A DNA stretch of 9,054 nucleotides from Candidatus Omnitrophota bacterium (GTDB lineage Bacteria; Omnitrophota; Gorgyraeia; Tantalellales; Tantalellaceae). The notes under the pieces were generated by a model. The model was not told the DNA's origin, ran no database searches, and was given only the letters and a program-made list of their open reading frames with translations. Position numbers and translations under genes: made by a program. This document shows, piece by piece, positions 1 to 6,131 of this stretch. Location: the NCBI GenBank assembly GCA_023142805.1, contig JAGLIU010000023.1, forward strand, positions 1 to 9,054. The letters run 5' to 3'. The number at the start of each line of letters is the position of its first letter. Position 1 is the first letter of the stretch.

Positions 1-272
1 GCGACCGGAGACATTTCATAAAGCGGGGATCTAAAGCCAAACACTCTTTGCATAAGAACCGTATCTTCATCAATTTTATGCCCTTCATCAAGAACATACC
101 GCTGTCCGACCGGTTTAATAAATCCTATTTTTTTATAGCGTTTAGATAACGCGGCTATAAGCCCGATGGATACGGTCGTTTTTCCGACATTTTGACGAGT
201 AGCGGCAATAAAAATACGTTTGGTTTTGCGGGTACCGAATATTTTTTCCCAAGTTTCGAGGTAAGTTTTCAT
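1..272 (-). CDS. P-loop NTPase, BioD/CobQ-like, N-terminal part only (runs off left edge)
   Basis: Reading leftward from ATG at 272 gives 90 complete codons before the window ends, so the C-terminus is missing. Residues 20-33 read IFIAATRQNVGKTT, a Walker-A-like loop with K31 and T32. Its spacing matches the dethiobiotin synthetase type (GTxxxVGKT), with Ala in place of the first Gly. Residues 51-57 (FIKPVGQ) and the acidic stretch KIDEDTVLM (66-74) resemble the KPV and acidic motifs of the AAA_26/BioD-like domain that also forms the N-terminus of some phosphotransacetylases. A stop codon lies three codons upstream in frame, so the ATG is the first possible start, but no convincing Shine-Dalgarno precedes it. 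It follows panB after 58 bases and may belong to the same transcript. The family call is fairly safe. The substrate (biotin, cobyrinate, acetyl-phosphate domain or other) cannot be told from this fragment. Confidence 0.75.
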   Translation of the reverse strand, partial: MKTYLETWEKIFGTRKTKRIFIAATRQNVGKTTVSIGLIAALSKRYKKIGFIKPVGQRYVLDEGHKIDEDTVLMQRVFGFRSPLYEMSPV

Positions 273-330
273 GATAAGTTAGAATGGCACGACCTAAACA
301 GTAGCTTTTTCTTTTATTCTGTTGTTTAAG

Positions 331-1134
331 TTAAAATGAATGATCTTCGTCCGGAAAACTCCCGGATTCAACATCAGTCTTGAAATCCTCAATGGCTTTG
401 CTCACAATTGTCCCGACATCCGCGTAACGTTTCGTAAACTTAGGCACAAATTTATCAAAATATCCGATAATATCATGAGTAACAAGCACTTGACCGTCAC
501 AATGAACCCCGGCACCTATGCCTATCGTAGGTATGGATAGCTTATTTTGTATTCTTTTCGCGAGATTCGCCGGAATACATTCCAGAACTACTCCAAAACA
601 TCCCGCCTTCTCCAATTCAACGGCATCGTCAATAAGTTTCGCCGCCGAAGCGGCGTCTTTCCCCTGAACTTTATATCCGCCGATCTTGTTCACGCTCTGA
701 GGAGTAAGCCCCAAGTGTCCCAGAACCGGTATCCCCGAAAAAAGAATGGCCTTAACCCGGGAAACAACGTCCATACCCCCTTCCACCTTCACGGCCTCAC
801 ATCCGGCTTCTTTTACAAATCTCCCGGCATTACGTATAGCATCCTCATCACTTGCTTGATATGACATAAATGGCATATCCCCTATAAGAAACGCGTTTTT
901 TACGCCTTTTCTGACAGCCTTCGCGTGATGTATCATTTCATCCATAGTTACATAAATAGTCGAATCATATCCCAACATCACCATACCGACTGAATCACCT
1001 ACCAACACCGCGTCAACTCCCGCGGAATCGATCAACCGTGCCATAGGATAATCATAGGCGGTCAACATTGAGATCTTTGATCTTTTTTCTTTTTTACGTT
1101 TAAAATCAAGTACTGTAATTTTACTATTGGTCAT
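331..1134 (-). CDS. panB: 3-methyl-2-oxobutanoate hydroxymethyltransferase (ketopantoate hydroxymethyltransferase)
   Basis: This cytoplasmic TIM-barrel enzyme transfers a hydroxymethyl group from 5,10-methylene-THF to 2-oxoisovalerate, giving ketopantoate, the first committed step to pantothenate and CoA. The 267 residues match the usual family length. The expected active-site residues are present: LVGDSVGM with metal ligand D47, D86 in IGDMPFM, K116 and E118 in AVKVEGG, H140 in LGHLGLTPQ, and E185 in VLECIP. The glycine-rich TIGIGAG segment is at 203-209. The ATG overlaps the metF stop by four bases (ATGA), so translation is probably coupled. An AGGA lies about seven bases before the start. 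No panC or panD follows; the next gene is an unrelated P-loop protein. Its placement behind methylene-THF-producing genes fits its co-substrate need. Confidence is very high. Confidence 0.97.
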   Translation of the reverse strand: MTNSKITVLDFKRKKEKRSKISMLTAYDYPMARLIDSAGVDAVLVGDSVGMVMLGYDSTIYVTMDEMIHHAKAVRKGVKNAFLIGDMPFMSYQASDEDAIRNAGRFVKEAGCEAVKVEGGMDVVSRVKAILFSGIPVLGHLGLTPQSVNKIGGYKVQGKDAASAAKLIDDAVELEKAGCFGVVLECIPANLAKRIQNKLSIPTIGIGAGVHCDGQVLVTHDIIGYFDKFVPKFTKRYADVGTIVSKAIEDFKTDVESGSFPDEDHSF

Positions 1135-2006
1135 CGTCCGATCCTGTTCAATATTTCCGCGACAAGATAATTTGCTTTTATAGGCATAAAATGAATTCCA
1201 TCACACATATCTTTTATGGAATTCATTATGTCCACAGAAATGCCCACAGATTCTTTCTCAACATCTTTGGTCTTATCCAACGATTCGATTATATCTTCGG
1301 GAATAACAACTCCCGGAATATTTACATTCATATACCGAGCCATTTTCGCGGATTTAAGAGGAACAATGCCTCCCAATAATTTTATTTTCCGCCTAATATG
1401 TTTTATAGCATTTGTAAATTCTTTGAAACTTTTAGGATCAAAAACAGCCTGTGTCTGAAAAAATCGCGCGCCCTCGGCTACTTTTTTTTCCATCTTTATG
1501 ATCTCAGGTTCTAATGGCTCCGCTCCCGGATTAACAACCGCACCAACAAAAAAATCAGGATTAGAAGTTAACTTGTTCCCTGAAAGATCCACCCCGTTCT
1601 GAAGTCCTTTTATAGCGTGTAAAAGAGTTACCGCGTCAAGATCATAAACCGCTTTGGCTTGGGGATGATCTCCAAGAAGAGGATGATCTCCTGTCATTAT
1701 CACGATATTGCGTACTCCCAGAGCATACGCGGATAAAAGATCTGATTCAAGCGCGATCCTATTCCGATCCCGGCAAGTAACCTGACAAATGGGTTCATAT
1801 CCCCGGTCTTTAAGAAATTTACTCGTCGCGGCGGCTCCCAAACGCATAACCGCGCTTTGCTGATCCGTTACATTAACACCGTCAACCCGGCCCTTAACAC
1901 ATTCAAGCTCCTCAAATGTGGGATCCAAAGAAACCCCTTTAGGAGGACCGATCTCCGTAGTTATTACAAATTTGCCTTCTTCTAATAATTTTTTAAGCTG
2001 TGACAT
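1131..2006 (-). CDS. metF: 5,10-methylenetetrahydrofolate reductase, short single-domain form
   Basis: This flavoprotein-family enzyme reduces methylene-THF to 5-methyl-THF, the methyl donor for methionine synthesis or, in acetogens, for the corrinoid protein of the Wood-Ljungdahl pathway. The 291 residues cover only the catalytic TIM barrel; the eukaryotic SAM-binding regulatory domain is absent, as usual in bacteria. Visible landmarks are E18 in ITTEIGPPKG (the catalytic Glu of E. coli MetF), VNVTDQQSAVMRLG (45-57), D107 in MTGDHPLLGDHP (flavin-contact Asp region), VGAVVNPGAEPLE (154-166) and Q184 in FFQTQAVFD. The style matches acetogen and anaerobe MetF rather than enterobacterial MetF. 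It overlaps the folD stop by 14 bases and has only a weak Shine-Dalgarno, so coupling is likely. No metV partner gene is adjacent. A perfect 12-bp inverted repeat lies in the 3' part of the gene. The electron donor cannot be told from sequence. Confidence 0.93.
   Translation of the reverse strand: MSQLKKLLEEGKFVITTEIGPPKGVSLDPTFEELECVKGRVDGVNVTDQQSAVMRLGAAATSKFLKDRGYEPICQVTCRDRNRIALESDLLSAYALGVRNIVIMTGDHPLLGDHPQAKAVYDLDAVTLLHAIKGLQNGVDLSGNKLTSNPDFFVGAVVNPGAEPLEPEIIKMEKKVAEGARFFQTQAVFDPKSFKEFTNAIKHIRRKIKLLGGIVPLKSAKMARYMNVNIPGVVIPEDIIESLDKTKDVEKESVGISVDIMNSIKDMCDGIHFMPIKANYLVAEILNRIGR
1190..1227 (-). repeat. Perfect 12-bp inverted repeat (RNA hairpin) inside metF
   Basis: On the transcript strand the arm AATGAATTCCAT (1227-1216) is followed by a 14-base loop and then the exact complement ATGGAATTCATT (1201-1190). 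Two more T residues follow, so the stem runs into a short T-run (CATTTTATG). It lies in codons for the C-terminal region of metF, about 55 bases before the panB start. The structure is read directly from the sequence; any regulatory or processing role is inference. Confidence 0.8.
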
Positions 2007-2853
2007 TTTGATCTTTATATGCTCTAAGAACGTTCCTCATAAGAATAGAGACCGTAACGGGACCGACACCCCCCGGAACCGGAGTTAACGCGGCCGCCTT
2101 TTCAAGAACCTCCTCAAAACAAACGTCTCCTACTATTCCTTTATCAGTTTTATTTATTCCAACATCTATTACTATCGTCCCCGGTGATACCCAATCACCA
2201 CGGACCATCTCCGCTTTTCCAACAGCGACAACAATAATCTCGGCACCTCTGGCATGCCTGGAAAGATCTCCCCTTTCTGATGTCGCGATATTACATACTG
2301 TCGTTGTGGCCATTTCATTCATCATCATAAGACTCAACGGTTTACCGACTATAGGTGAATCTCCGATAATAACAACCTCTTTACCGTAAAGATCTATATT
2401 CTGTAAACGAAGCATTTTCATTATTGCCCCCGGAGTACATGGAAGAATATCCGCTTCCCGGCGTAATATCTTACCCAGATTATAAGGATGAAGCCCTTCC
2501 GCGTCTTTTCCCGGGGATATTTTTGAAATAATTTTATCGTGTCTTATCCCTTCAGGCAAAGGGTTTTGAACAATGATCGCGGTAACAGTCTCTTCCGCGT
2601 TAAGTTTTTCTATCGCTTCAATGATCTCATCCTGAGTTACCCCCTCATCCAGCACGGATGTAACAAACTCTATCCCCACCAGTTCAGCGGTCTTTCTCTG
2701 CATCTTCACATATATCTCAGAAGATTTACTCTTCCCGACCATCAGAGAAGCAAGTTTGATCATCCCTCCGGAGGCGGAGATCTTGTCAATCTCAGATTTC
2801 ACCTTTTCATTTATCTTTGACGCTATAGCTTTACCATTTATGATCTCTGCCAT
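1993..2853 (-). CDS. folD: Methylene-THF dehydrogenase of the FolD family, predicted to lack cyclohydrolase activity
   Basis: FolD proteins oxidise methylene-THF to methenyl-THF and normally also hydrolyse methenyl-THF to formyl-THF. At 286 residues it has the usual length and full fold: SEIYV (45-49), IVQNPLP (94-100), KDAEGLHPYN (116-125), PCTP (138-141), the Rossmann motif IIGDSPIVGKP (162-172) and the C-terminal TPVPGGVGPVTVS (257-269). Y48, Q96 and D117 of the active site are kept. The Lys of the YVxxK motif (K54 in E. coli, K56 in human MTHFD1), needed for cyclohydrolase chemistry in characterised enzymes, is Gln52 (CAG at 2700-2698). D165 replaces the usual Arg (Ala in E. coli) in GxS, near where the NADP 2'-phosphate binds, so NAD use is possible. 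Further departures are VQNPLP for VQLPLP and PCTPGA for PCTPxG. An AGGGA Shine-Dalgarno precedes the ATG. A separate cyclohydrolase gene, fchA, lies immediately upstream. Confidence 0.93.
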   Translation of the reverse strand: MAEIINGKAIASKINEKVKSEIDKISASGGMIKLASLMVGKSKSSEIYVKMQRKTAELVGIEFVTSVLDEGVTQDEIIEAIEKLNAEETVTAIIVQNPLPEGIRHDKIISKISPGKDAEGLHPYNLGKILRREADILPCTPGAIMKMLRLQNIDLYGKEVVIIGDSPIVGKPLSLMMMNEMATTTVCNIATSERGDLSRHARGAEIIVVAVGKAEMVRGDWVSPGTIVIDVGINKTDKGIVGDVCFEEVLEKAAALTPVPGGVGPVTVSILMRNVLRAYKDQNVTA

Positions 2854-2858
2854 TTTCC

Positions 2859-3434
2859 CTACTTTAACGTTTTTACGGCCTCGTCAATAAAGGTCCCCGC
2901 CGCGTTTAATTTTTCTTTTATTTCATGAACCGATTTTTTATCAAAAATTCGCTCAAGATTTATCTCCACATTCAGTTTAGCAGAACAAAACGCCCCTAAA
3001 AGCATTTCTGTCGCGCATTTTATATCACTGATAAGGTTCCGGTTGGCAATCGGCAAAACTCCTAATATGATCTCTATCGAGTCGCGACATTCGAGACAAA
3101 TAGCAAGAGGAACATTCGCCGCGTTGACATAATCGTTCTGAGCTTCTCTTTTCTCGGACAACGTTTTCATAAGAGCCTCGAAAACCCGGCAATCCTCATC
3201 GATAAATTTTTTAATCGCGTTCAGACTTTTCATTTGAAGCGTTCTCGCGGTCAAAAGGACATCTTCTTTTTGTGTGTCAATCCCTTTCCTAATACTGTAA
3301 TTTATGACCATAAGACTGAGTGCCGCGCCTAACGCCGCTGTAAGAGCCGCCGCGCTGCCTCCGCCCGGCGTTATCTTCTTCGCGGAAAGATCGTTTAAAT
3401 ACTTATCAATAGAGGAATCCAAATACTGTGTCAT
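2859..3434 (-). CDS. fchA: Methenyltetrahydrofolate cyclohydrolase, cyclodeaminase/cyclohydrolase family
   Basis: The 191-residue protein belongs to the formiminotransferase-cyclodeaminase (FTCD_C) family. Stand-alone members in acetogens and purine-degrading anaerobes act as methenyl-THF cyclohydrolase, interconverting 10-formyl-THF and methenyl-THF. The hallmark TPGGGSAAAL is at 22-31, followed by a small-residue helix (ALGAALSLMV). An acidic IDEDCRVFEAL segment is at 78-88, and SDIKCATEMLLGAFCSAKLNVEINL-type sequence starts at 136, the other conserved block. The protein is all-helical in character and should be a cytosolic homodimer. It sits between fhs and folD with gaps of 4 and 5 bases, exactly where its substrate and product enzymes are encoded. 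That context supports cyclohydrolase over formimino-THF cyclodeaminase, because no histidine or purine degradation gene is nearby. The Shine-Dalgarno is weak (TAAGAA), suggesting translational coupling to fhs. Confidence 0.88.
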   Translation of the reverse strand: MTQYLDSSIDKYLNDLSAKKITPGGGSAAALTAALGAALSLMVINYSIRKGIDTQKEDVLLTARTLQMKSLNAIKKFIDEDCRVFEALMKTLSEKREAQNDYVNAANVPLAICLECRDSIEIILGVLPIANRNLISDIKCATEMLLGAFCSAKLNVEINLERIFDKKSVHEIKEKLNAAGTFIDEAVKTLK

Positions 3435-3438
3435 TTTC

Positions 3439-5142
3439 TTAAAACAGCCCTTTTATCGTACCTGTTTTCAAATCAATATCAACACTAGTACCTCTCGGAG
3501 CCTTCGGTAATCCCGGCATAGTGTTCACCCCTTCGCATTTTACCACAACATATCCAGCTCCCGCGGCCAAAACAACATCTTCAATCGGTAATTTAAACCC
3601 TCTCGGCCGACCTTTTTTGGTTGGGTTATTCGAAAGCGAAAGATGAGATTTAGCTATACATACCGGCAACTGACCAAATCCGGCTTTTTCTATTCTGGAA
3701 ATACTCGCTTCCGCCTGTTCCGAATATTTGGCCTCACTTGCCCCATACATCGATTTCGCGACACGTTCTATTTTATTAGTAAGACTCATATCAGCGGGGT
3801 AAAGAAAACGTGTCCGTGACTTCTCCTGCGCGGCTTTCACCACAGCACGCGCCAATTCAACGCCCCCCTGACTCCCTGATTTATATACATCACTTACGGC
3901 TGTGCCCTGAACATCCAGAACCTCCGCGCGGCGAATAAGAGCGTTTATTTCTTTCATCGTATCTGTGTGAAATCTATTGATACAGACAACGATCGGCACA
4001 CCGAACATTTTTAAATTTTCCACTTGTTTTTCAAGATTTGAACATCCGCGATCCAAAGCGGAAAGATTTTCTTTTTTTAACTGCGGGGGCAAAGACGATC
4101 CTTTAGACACATAATCCCCGCTATGCATTTTGAGCGCCCGGACCGAACAGTTTATAACAATAACATCCGGCCTAAGCTTTGACTGTTGGCATTTTATATC
4201 AATAAATTTTTCCGCTCCCAAATCAGCTCCAAACCCGCTTTCTGTTACCGTATAATCAGCTAGTTTCAAAGCCACATTATCAGCGATCACAGAACTTGAA
4301 CCGTGAGAGACGTTAGCAAACGCTCCTGTATGCACAAAACATGGTGTGTGCTCTATGGTCTGTAAAAGATTAGGGTTGAACGCGTCTTTTAAAAGCGCGG
4401 CCATCGCTCCGGCAACTTTCACATCTTCAGCTGTAATAGGCTTTCCGGACTTACTGAATCCCACAACAACTTTACCCAAACGCACTCTAAGGTTTTTCAA
4501 GCTTGAAGCGAGAGACAATATAGACATACATTCACAAGCCGGGGTAATATCAATACCTGTTCTTCTATTAACACCATGAAGCTTACCTCCGCCTCCTATA
4601 GCGATATTACGCAGCGCGCGATCACTAATATCCATAACCCTTTTCCAGATAACCCCATCTTTACCAAAATCATGAGGGTCCCCCCTAAAAAGCGTGTTAT
4701 CGATAAATGAAGCACACAAATTCTGCGCGTTAGCGACAGCATAAGCGTCACCGGTTAAGTTTAGATTTATGTCTTCGGCCGGCAAAACCTGCGAGTAACC
4801 GCCTCCGGCAGCGCCACCTTTCATGCCAAAAACCGGCCCCAGAGATGGCTGCCTTATACAGGAAATAGCTTTTTTGCCTATTTTATTAAGCGCCATACCC
4901 AGACCTATCGTATTAACCGTTTTGCCTTCACCCAGTTTAGTAGGCGTAATTGAAGTAACTAAAACTAATTTTCCGGGGTTACGGCTTTTTAGCGACCCTT
5001 TCAGTATTTCCGCTGAAACTTTTCCGATATAATTACCATACTTCGTCAGATATTTCGCGGTAATACCAAATTTTCTGGCAACATCACCTATATCTTTAAG
5101 CTTTACAGCCGTGCCTATTCTGCTATCGTAACTATAACTCAT
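3439..5142 (-). CDS. fhs: Formate-tetrahydrofolate ligase (10-formyl-THF synthetase)
   Basis: Fhs makes 10-formyl-THF from formate, THF and ATP, the entry step of the methyl branch of the Wood-Ljungdahl pathway and a source of formyl groups for purines and fMet-tRNA. From the ATG at 5142 it has 567 residues, close to the usual 555-560. The P-loop TPTKLGEGKT (66-75, K74), then QPSLGPVFGMKGGAAGGGYSQ downstream, LTGD, DRALRN, ADYTVTESGFGADLGAEKF, VRALKMHSG, CINRFHTDT and a C-terminal TMPGLPKAPRG identify it. The frame stays open back to 5217, but that extension lies inside rnhB and is not family-like. The chosen ATG has AAAGGGGG four bases upstream and overlaps the rnhB stop by 11 bases. Several normally invariant spots differ (TGDAYAV for TGDFHAI, DITPACE for DITVASE, TGAFANVSHG for GGPFANIAHG), so this is a divergent family member. 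Confidence 0.95.
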   Translation of the reverse strand: MSYSYDSRIGTAVKLKDIGDVARKFGITAKYLTKYGNYIGKVSAEILKGSLKSRNPGKLVLVTSITPTKLGEGKTVNTIGLGMALNKIGKKAISCIRQPSLGPVFGMKGGAAGGGYSQVLPAEDINLNLTGDAYAVANAQNLCASFIDNTLFRGDPHDFGKDGVIWKRVMDISDRALRNIAIGGGGKLHGVNRRTGIDITPACECMSILSLASSLKNLRVRLGKVVVGFSKSGKPITAEDVKVAGAMAALLKDAFNPNLLQTIEHTPCFVHTGAFANVSHGSSSVIADNVALKLADYTVTESGFGADLGAEKFIDIKCQQSKLRPDVIVINCSVRALKMHSGDYVSKGSSLPPQLKKENLSALDRGCSNLEKQVENLKMFGVPIVVCINRFHTDTMKEINALIRRAEVLDVQGTAVSDVYKSGSQGGVELARAVVKAAQEKSRTRFLYPADMSLTNKIERVAKSMYGASEAKYSEQAEASISRIEKAGFGQLPVCIAKSHLSLSNNPTKKGRPRGFKLPIEDVVLAAGAGYVVVKCEGVNTMPGLPKAPRGTSVDIDLKTGTIKGLF

Positions 5143-5803
5143 AAGGCCCCCTTTTTTTCTTTTTTTTTGAATCTCCGAACGGTCCAAAGGTTGTTCTATG
5201 GATCGGAGAAAGACCATGTATTCTTATCGCTTCCATATGTTTTTTTGTCCCGTATCCTTTATGTTGTTTGAACCCATATGCGGGGTATCTTTTGTCCTCG
5301 TCTATCATTACGCGATCACGAAAAACTTTCGCGGCGATCGACGCGCATGCTATTGAAAGACTTTTGCTCTCACCTCTGATAAGACAAGTCCTGGGTTGAG
5401 CCAAATGAACATTCATTCTGCCGTCAATCAACAGATAATTCGGTTTTCTATCCAAGTCTTCAACGGCTTTTTTCATTGCCAAAAGTGTCGCGTTAAAAAT
5501 GTTCAGCCGATCAACTTCCTCAACACTAACAGACCCTATCCCCACGATACATTTATTCAATATTTCAATAAACGCCCTCTCTCGCATCCGTTCTGTTAGT
5601 TTTTTTGAATCATCAATCCTTTCGTCAAAATCCGCGTCGACAACAATAACCGCCCCGGCTACAACCGGACCCGCTAAAGGCCCCCTGCCGGCTTCATCTA
5701 TACCGGCTATAGTGTCATATCCGGCATCAGCGAATTTTTTTTCATAAAAAAATGTATCTGTATTATTTTGTTTTGTCTTTTTGGACAATTTTTTCCTTAA
5801 CAC
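5132..5803 (-). CDS. rnhB: Ribonuclease HII
   Basis: RNase HII cuts the RNA strand of RNA-DNA hybrids and starts removal of single ribonucleotides from DNA. The catalytic set is complete (numbering from the GTG): D36 and E37 in AGIDEAGRGPLAGP, D127 in LLIDGRM and D163 in KVFRDRVM. The substrate-sensing Tyr is Y184 in HKGYGT. The upstream FFYEKKFADAGYDTIAG matches the N-terminal extension seen in many bacterial RNases HII. Two starts are possible: GTG at 5803 (AAAAGG six bases upstream, 223 aa) and TTG at 5788 (TAAGGA five bases upstream, 218 aa). Both lie inside the 3' end of rplS, giving a 41- or 26-base overlap. The C-terminus is a Lys run encoded by a long A tract, which also supplies the Shine-Dalgarno of fhs. 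Function is secure; the exact start is not. Confidence 0.95.
   Translation of the reverse strand: MLRKKLSKKTKQNNTDTFFYEKKFADAGYDTIAGIDEAGRGPLAGPVVAGAVIVVDADFDERIDDSKKLTERMRERAFIEILNKCIVGIGSVSVEEVDRLNIFNATLLAMKKAVEDLDRKPNYLLIDGRMNVHLAQPRTCLIRGESKSLSIACASIAAKVFRDRVMIDEDKRYPAYGFKQHKGYGTKKHMEAIRIHGLSPIHRTTFGPFGDSKKKKKRGPYEL
5147..5168 (-). repeat. Purine homopolymer tract A9-G-A7-G5 at the rnhB/fhs junction
   Basis: On the coding strand nine A, one G, seven A and five G lie in a row, four bases before the fhs ATG. In the rnhB frame it encodes the KKKKKRG tail; its AAAGGGGG end is the likely Shine-Dalgarno of fhs. Long A runs are known sites of polymerase slippage and of sequencing indels. Losing one A would join the rnhB frame to the fhs frame. 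Confidence 0.8.
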
Positions 5804-6131
5804 GTATAGCCTTTTTACCCTTTTTATCTCTCAAATAATACAATTTCGCTCTTCTAACTTTACCCCTTTTCTTTACTATGACCTTCTCCACTAACGGAGA
5901 CTGCACCGGAAAAATACGTTCAACACCCTCCCCGTAAGAAATTCTCCTTACAGTAAATGTCTCCCGAGTTCCATCCCCTTTTTGTCCGATCACAATACCG
6001 GTAAAGATCTGTATCCTAACCTTGTTTTCTTCTTTGATCTTGAAATGAACATCAACAGTATCACCTATATCAAATTTTGATACCTCAGGTTTTATGTATT
6101 TTGCTTCAAGATCAGCTATCTGTTTCTTCAT
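5763..6131 (-). CDS. rplS: 50S ribosomal protein L19
   Basis: L19 is a 50S-subunit protein located at the interface with the 30S subunit. The 122 residues fit the family, with the core blocks in order: FDIGDTVDVHFKIKE (20-34), IQIFTGIVIGQKG (41-53), ETFTVRRISYGEGVERIFP (57-75) and the strongly conserved KVRRAKLYYLRDKKGKKA (91-108). The tail is Lys-rich, as expected for an rRNA-binding protein. It starts at ATG 6131 with a strong GGAGG six bases upstream. The start lies inside trmD (20-base overlap), and the stop lies inside rnhB. It keeps the usual trmD-rplS-rnhB order. No separate L19 leader or promoter is visible, as the upstream bases are trmD coding sequence. Confidence 0.98.
   Translation of the reverse strand: MKKQIADLEAKYIKPEVSKFDIGDTVDVHFKIKEENKVRIQIFTGIVIGQKGDGTRETFTVRRISYGEGVERIFPVQSPLVEKVIVKKRGKVRRAKLYYLRDKKGKKAIRVKEKIVQKDKTK

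Noticed and set aside
273..330. Possible terminator or promoter between panB and the P-loop gene
   Set aside because: Only a weak A/T-rich pairing with two internal mismatches can be drawn and no T-run follows it. No -35/-10 pair is convincing.
340..864. Two plus-strand open frames (340-540 and 547-864)
   Set aside because: Both are antisense to panB, which is complete and conserved across this stretch; they have no supporting motif.
1663..1692. Direct repeat of ggatgatctcc, 18 bases apart, in metF
   Set aside because: It is explained by the conserved protein motif GDHPLLGDHP, which repeats GDHP at a six-residue spacing.
5169..5206. 7-bp inverted repeat (tctccga / tcggaga) near the rnhB end
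   Set aside because: The loop is long (about 26 bases), the stem is short and it lies in coding sequence, so it is probably chance.
5143..5217. 25-residue N-terminal extension of Fhs
   Set aside because: It overlaps rnhB coding sequence, is not like the Fhs N-terminus, and the ATG at 5142 has a good Shine-Dalgarno.
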